Shown here piece by piece: positions 60,031 through 64,000 of a stretch of DNA of 64,000 nt (its first letter is position 1; each line of letters opens with the position of its first letter). Origin of the DNA: Chloroflexota bacterium (GTDB lineage: Bacteria > Chloroflexota > Anaerolineae > Aggregatilineales > Phototrophicaceae); assembly GCA_011523615.1 (NCBI GenBank), contig WTGJ01000022.1, forward strand, positions 1-64,000, in the 5' to 3' direction. The notes under the pieces are model-generated. The model had not been told where the DNA came from. It searched no databases and saw nothing but the letters and a program-made list of their open reading frames with translations. The translations under genes and the position numbers were made by a program.

Positions 60031-61194
60031 TTGCGGCGCCGTATGATGCGATGGTTCGGTTTTGGCCTGGGATGCTGGCTCTGTAGCCTGGCTTTTGCCC
60101 GCGCCCAAGCGCCGCCACCGCCGATGGCCCCGCCCAGCTTGCTGGCTGAATTCTGGGGGCACCAGACGCGCGTCAACGCCCTGGCCTTTTCGCCCGATGG
60201 CCGCCTCCTGGCCAGCGCAGGCGGCCACACCGAAAACCCCAGCGAGCTGGAGATCTGGCTCTGGGATGTAGCGGCGGGGCAAGCGCTCACCTTCCTGCGC
60301 GGCCATGGCAGCAGCATCAATGGCCTCGCCTTCACACCGGATGGCCAGTTTCTCCTCTCTGCCTCTGGCGCGCGCGCCTCGCTCATCTTCGGTGGTGACC
60401 ATACGTTGCGCGTCTGGGATGCCGATCCTGGTTCGCCCACCTTCGGCAGCGAATTGGCGCGGAGCGATTCCTTGACCGGCTGGCTGCGCGGTTTGACAGT
60501 CAGCCGCGATGGTCAGTGGGTGGCCGCCGTGCGCAACGCCACGCAGACGGTGCACCTGTGGCAGTTGCTGCCAGGGCAATTGGTGGATGACGAAGTGGCA
60601 GAGGAACGCGTCCGCTTGGTCGAAATGCCCCCCTTCCAGGGGCATCGCGAAAGTTTGCATGCCGTCGCTTTCAATGCCGATGCCTCGCTCCTGTTCAGCG
60701 GCGGCGCCGACCCCTGGGTGGGTGTCTGGGAGGCGGCGAGCGGCGAGTTGCTGACGAGGCTGCATGGCTTTCGCGCTGGCCCGGGGCAGCGAATCACTGC
60801 CTTCGCTTTGCACCCGGCAGGCGGGTTGCTGGCGATCGCGGACCGCAACCGTGAGGTGCATCTGTATGACATCCGCGATGCGCCGACACGGATCGAAGAG
60901 GTGGCGCGATTGACCGGCCACCGCGCTGGTTTGACGGATGTGCAATTCAGCGAAGCGGGGACGACGCTCTTCGCAGCGACCGAAGCCGGCCGCATCTGGC
61001 TCTGGGATGTGCGCGGGGGCGAAACACCTTACCGCGCCTTCGCCATCCTGCAAGAACATGAGGATCTCGTGATGAGCCTGGCGCAAAGCGGGACGCTATT
61101 GGCTTCCGCCGGCGGCAGAGCCAGCGGCCGCGCGCCGCAGGGCGATACGACGATCCGCCTCTGGCAGCTCCAGCCCGAAGGAGCGGCGCCATGA
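60031..61194 (+). CDS. Secreted or membrane-anchored WD40-repeat protein
   Basis: 387 aa from a TTG at 60031 (GGGACGG upstream); ATGs at 60043 and 60046 would give a shorter leader. The N-terminus MRRRMMRWFGFGLGCWLCSLAFARA is a signal sequence. It is followed by seven WD40 blades, five of them clear: LAFSPDGRLLASAGG...WLWDV, LAFTPDGQFLLSASG...RVWDA, VAFNADASLLFSGGA...GVWEA, VQFSEAGTTLFAATE...WLWDV and a final TIRLWQL. Seven blades form a complete beta-propeller, used for protein contacts. It overlaps the PfkB kinase gene by 4 bases, an odd partnership. Confidence 0.87.
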   Translation: MRRRMMRWFGFGLGCWLCSLAFARAQAPPPPMAPPSLLAEFWGHQTRVNALAFSPDGRLLASAGGHTENPSELEIWLWDVAAGQALTFLRGHGSSINGLAFTPDGQFLLSASGARASLIFGGDHTLRVWDADPGSPTFGSELARSDSLTGWLRGLTVSRDGQWVAAVRNATQTVHLWQLLPGQLVDDEVAEERVRLVEMPPFQGHRESLHAVAFNADASLLFSGGADPWVGVWEAASGELLTRLHGFRAGPGQRITAFALHPAGGLLAIADRNREVHLYDIRDAPTRIEEVARLTGHRAGLTDVQFSEAGTTLFAATEAGRIWLWDVRGGETPYRAFAILQEHEDLVMSLAQSGTLLASAGGRASGRAPQGDTTIRLWQLQPEGAAP

Positions 61195-62126
61195 CGGTCG
61201 TTTGCCTGGGCGAGATCCTGATCGATTTCGTCGCCCGCGAAGGCGGCGTGAGCGTGGGGGATGCGGCCAGCTTCCAGAAGGCCATGGGCGGGGCGCCGGC
61301 CAATGTCGCGGTGGGCGTTTCGCGCCTGGGCGGGGAGGCGGCCTTCATCGGTTGTGTGGGGGAGGATCCTTTCGGGCAATACCTGGCCTCGGCCTTGCGG
61401 GAAGAAGCCGTGGCGGTGAGCGGCCTGCAAACCACCACGGAAGCGCGCACGACCCTCGCTTTCGTCTCGCTGGATGCGGCTGGCGAGCGCAGCTTCATCT
61501 TCTTTCGTCAGCCGGGCGCCGATCAGCTGCTCTCGGCGGCGCAACTGGATCTGGCGCTGCTATCCCGGGCGCGCATCTTTCATTTCGGCTCTTTTTCGTT
61601 GAGTGGCGAGCCGGCTGCCACCGCCACCCGAGCCGCCCTGGCGAAGGCACGCGCAGCCGGCGCATTCATCAGTTTCGACCCGAATCTGCGCCTGCACCTC
61701 TGGGCGGATGCGGCGGAAGCGCGCCGGGCCATCCTGCCGCTCATCGATCAGGCCGATCTGTTGAAACTCAGCGCAGAAGAATTGCCGATCCTCACCACTG
61801 ACGGTGAGGCGCGGGCGCTCTGGCAGGATGGGCTGCAGGCGCTGATCGTCACGGCCGGCCCGCGCGGCGCGCGCCTGATCACGGCGGAGGGCGAGTGGGC
61901 CGTGCCGGCCTTCGCGGTGCCCACGGTCGATACGACCGGCGCGGGGGATGCCTTCGTGGCCGCTCTGCTGGCGCGGCTTTCGGAGCGACCGGCTGCCCTC
62001 CGCGCCGCGCCAGAGGAAACCTTGCGTTTTGCCAGTGCGGCTGGCGCGCTGGCGACGACGGCGCGGGGCGCGACCACCGCCATGCCGAATCCAGCGGAAA
62101 TCGCCGCATTGCTCGCTCGCAACTGA
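61191..62126 (+). CDS. PfkB-family carbohydrate kinase (fructokinase-like)
   Basis: 311 aa. VVCLGEILIDFVA opens the ribokinase-like fold; the first PfkB signature GGAPANVAVGVSRLGGEAAFIG and the second DTTGAGDAFVAALLARLS (anion hole and catalytic Asp) are present, with ISFDPNLRLHLW between. These features and its length fit fructokinase or 2-keto-3-deoxygluconate kinase. It phosphorylates a sugar with ATP. The start overlaps the WD40 gene stop. Confidence 0.92.
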   Translation: MTVVCLGEILIDFVAREGGVSVGDAASFQKAMGGAPANVAVGVSRLGGEAAFIGCVGEDPFGQYLASALREEAVAVSGLQTTTEARTTLAFVSLDAAGERSFIFFRQPGADQLLSAAQLDLALLSRARIFHFGSFSLSGEPAATATRAALAKARAAGAFISFDPNLRLHLWADAAEARRAILPLIDQADLLKLSAEELPILTTDGEARALWQDGLQALIVTAGPRGARLITAEGEWAVPAFAVPTVDTTGAGDAFVAALLARLSERPAALRAAPEETLRFASAAGALATTARGATTAMPNPAEIAALLARN

Positions 62127-62174
62127 GCTGGAGCAATGCCCTGCGCTTGACTTGCGGGCGCTATAATCCAGGCC

Positions 62175-63176
62175 ATGGCAATCCAGGGCATGAACGTACT
62201 CGTCACCGGTGCGGGTGGCTTCGTCGGCAGTCACCTGGTGCAGGGATTATTGGCGCGCGGGGCAAAGGTGCGCGCTTTTCTGCGCTATACCTCCGAAGGC
62301 AACATCGGTATGTTGCGTTACCTCGCGGAGGAGGAACGGGCGGCGCTGGAGCTGCATTACGGCGACCTGCGCGATGCCGATGCGGTCCTCGCGGCGGCAC
62401 GGGGCATGTCGGCCATCATCCATCTGGGCGCCTTGATCGGCATCCCTTATTCTTTCGCGCACCTGCGAGAGGTATTGGCCGTGAATGTGCAGGGCACGCT
62501 GAATGTGCTGCAGGCGGCGCGCGCCCACGGTTCACTGCGCGTGATCCATGCTTCCAGCAGCGAAGTCTATGGCAGCGCCCAAACCGTTCCCATCGACGAG
62601 CGGCACCCGCTCAACGCCCAATCCCCTTACGCCGCCAGCAAAACCGCCGCCGATCAACTGGTGGGGAGCTTCCGGGCAGCCTTCGACTTGCCGACGGTGA
62701 TCCTGCGACCCTTCAACACCTACGGTCCGCGCCAATCCACGCGCGCCGTGATTCCGGCGATCCTCACCCAGGCCCTGGCCGGCGGCCCGATCCGGCTGGG
62801 CGCGCTGCATCCCACGCGAGATTTCACCTATGTCGAGGACGTGGTGGCGGGATATTGCCTGGCGCTGGAGAGCGACGCCGCGCTGGGTCGCAGCCTGAAC
62901 CTGGGCACCAACCGCGAGATCCGCATCGCCGAGCTGGCGCGGCAGATTCTCGAATTGGTGGGGCGGGGGGATGAAATCGACTCAGCCATCTTGGCGCGGG
63001 ACGAGGCCAGGTTGCGACCGGGCAGCAGCGAAGTCGACCGCCTGCGGGCCGATGCTGCCGCCGCGCGGGCCGTGCTGGGCTGGGAAGCGAGGGTGCCCCT
63101 GGAAGAAGGTTTGCGCCGTTGCATCGACTGGTATCGTGAGCATGGCGATTCGCTGACGGGAAAATATCGCATCTAA
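62175..63176 (+). CDS. NAD-dependent sugar-nucleotide 4,6-dehydratase/epimerase
   Basis: 333 aa. MNVLVTGAGGFVGSHLVQGLL is the NAD motif; HASSSEVYGSAQTVPIDERHPLNAQSPYAASKTAADQLVGSF carries the Ser/Tyr-Lys catalytic set (YAASK), with LRPFNTYGPRQSTRAVIP and DFTYVEDVVAGY as in LegB- and RfbB-type dehydratases. The likely product is a deoxy-keto sugar for surface glycans. An upstream ATG five codons in is an alternative start. The end overlaps a convergent glycosyltransferase gene by 4 bases. Confidence 0.9.
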   Translation: MAIQGMNVLVTGAGGFVGSHLVQGLLARGAKVRAFLRYTSEGNIGMLRYLAEEERAALELHYGDLRDADAVLAAARGMSAIIHLGALIGIPYSFAHLREVLAVNVQGTLNVLQAARAHGSLRVIHASSSEVYGSAQTVPIDERHPLNAQSPYAASKTAADQLVGSFRAAFDLPTVILRPFNTYGPRQSTRAVIPAILTQALAGGPIRLGALHPTRDFTYVEDVVAGYCLALESDAALGRSLNLGTNREIRIAELARQILELVGRGDEIDSAILARDEARLRPGSSEVDRLRADAAAARAVLGWEARVPLEEGLRRCIDWYREHGDSLTGKYRI

Positions 63177-64000
63177 GGACGCGCTCTCTGTCGCAAGACT
63201 TTCTGATAGACGGCCAGCGTTTCGCGGGCACAGCGCTCCCACTGGAATTCGGCGGCGAGCTGCCAGGCCGCCCCGCGCAGGGCAGACCAATCCGTTTCTC
63301 GCAACAGTTGGGCGGCAGCAGCGACGTCGCGGTATTCCCGCCCACTCTTGCCACCGGCCAGGAGATGCTGCACGCTCTCCAGATCCGCCGGTGTGAGCAG
63401 CGGGGTACCGCAGGCCAAACCTTCCAGGAGGGATAGGCCGAAGGCTTCATAGCGCGAGGTGGAGAGCACGACGCTGGCGCGGTTGTATTGCCGCACCAGT
63501 TCCCGTTGGGGCAATTGATGGCTGATCTGCGCATTGGGCAGGGCGAGCAATCGTTGGTGGGTGGCGGCTTGTTCAGCGCTGCGCGGTTCGGGAAGTACGA
63601 TGTGGTGGTGAATGCTCTCCTCTTCCCGCGCGATCGCTTCCAACCATGCCAGGCGCTTCACCGGGTTGTAATCCCCGACCCAGAGGCAGAGTCGGCGCTC
63701 CGCTTGCACGTCTGGCAGGCGGCGGAACAGATCGCGATCGACGCCGTTGAGGATGGTGGCGTCGGGGCGGCGGCCGTATTCCTCCTGCACACATTGCGCT
63801 ACGAAGGGGCTGACGGCGATGAGGGCATCCGCCGTTGCGATGAGTTCACGTTCGCGTTCCAGGGCCGGGTGATCGGGCAGCAGGCGGGCCAGGGGCAACT
63901 CGGTGCGGATGACGACGGCGCTGCGTTGGGCGGGGTGGTGGCGGATGTATTGTGCGAGCTCCGTCTTCCAGGTCGGCGTTTCGACGATGTCGTGGGGAAT
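63173..64000 (-). CDS. GT4-type glycosyltransferase, 5' end outside the window
   Basis: At least 275 aa, open to the window edge; coding potential clearly continues (PHDIVETPTWKTELAQYIRH), so the start lies beyond 64000. RLCLWVGDYNPVKRLAWLEAI starts the second Rossmann domain, and the EX7E motif is in TSRYEAFGLSLLEGLACGTPLLT. It is probably involved in surface polysaccharide synthesis with the neighbouring dehydratase. A Met at 63898 is not a credible start because homologous sequence precedes it. Confidence 0.88.
   Translation of the reverse strand: MPHDIVETPTWKTELAQYIRHHPAQRSAVVIRTELPLARLLPDHPALERERELIATADALIAVSPFVAQCVQEEYGRRPDATILNGVDRDLFRRLPDVQAERRLCLWVGDYNPVKRLAWLEAIAREEESIHHHIVLPEPRSAEQAATHQRLLALPNAQISHQLPQRELVRQYNRASVVLSTSRYEAFGLSLLEGLACGTPLLTPADLESVQHLLAGGKSGREYRDVAAAAQLLRETDWSALRGAAWQLAAEFQWERCARETLAVYQKVLRQRARP

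Noticed and set aside
1-64000. CRISPR arrays and insertion sequences
   Set aside because: No regularly spaced repeats, Cas proteins, transposases or terminal inverted repeats were found. The repeats seen are terminator units, a short tandem repeat and one gene-fragment duplication.

Overview
The window is a gene-dense, high-GC bacterial chromosome segment with both strands used and many 1-4 base start/stop overlaps. The mix of families points to a Chloroflexota-like bacterium: an F420-type luciferase-like oxidoreductase, a MenA-type prenyltransferase, a TatA, a cyanobacterial/Chloroflexota-type R3H AAA ATPase, and GTG/TTG starts. This placement is inference from gene content. There is no rRNA or other marker gene; the only RNA gene found is one tRNA-Leu(UAA).

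Layout. 0-7.6 kb: a PHP/AlbA fusion, a coupled operon of a CcrM-like adenine methyltransferase and two membrane proteins, a glycosyltransferase, a Dam-type methyltransferase and an FAD amine oxidase. 7.6-8.7 kb: an AT-richer island with a DUF6941-like gene and a HicA/HicB toxin-antitoxin pair behind a palindromic site. 8.7-12.7 kb: a hydrolase, an alkylguanine methyltransferase, a phage portal protein and MenA. 12.8-22.4 kb: a tandem array of NMT1/ThiY-like periplasmic-binding-protein genes followed by the ATPase and permease of one ABC importer. The array holds seven domains in five genes (two genes are two-domain fusions, one is frameshifted) plus a truncated remnant. Repeated terminator/promoter units lie between the genes. 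22.4-24.8 kb: TatA, an RraA-like protein and a GDPD. 25.0-30.4 kb: a phage head-tail cassette (prohead protease-capsid fusion, connector, neck/tail proteins). The portal gene lies 13 kb upstream, and no terminase, integrase or lysis gene is seen.

30.4-51.9 kb: mostly metabolic and surface genes. They include adenine deaminase, tRNA-Leu, RidA, an LLM oxidoreductase, glycosyltransferases, SDRs, the R3H ATPase, GNATs, an AlkD-like glycosylase, a MocR regulator, a pair of MFS transporters and a D-amino-acid aldolase/dehydratase-like gene whose 3' end is duplicated beyond an SDR gene. 51.9-54.0 kb: a compact restriction-modification-like pair (DUF262-HNH nuclease plus EcoRI-type methylase). 54.1-64 kb: an ABC-F ATPase, a GNAT, a secreted SH3b/metallopeptidase/ankyrin gene broken by an in-frame TGA exactly at a conserved Trp position, an MFS transporter, a WD40 protein, a PfkB sugar kinase, a sugar-nucleotide dehydratase and a glycosyltransferase that runs off the window.

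The least ordinary parts are the binding-protein array, the split capsid cassette and the DUF262-HNH/methylase pair. Several genes also carry visible damage or odd starts (frameshift near 13.19 kb, TGA at 58384, truncated copies at 20.64 and 48.78 kb, and an MFS gene with no standard start codon).
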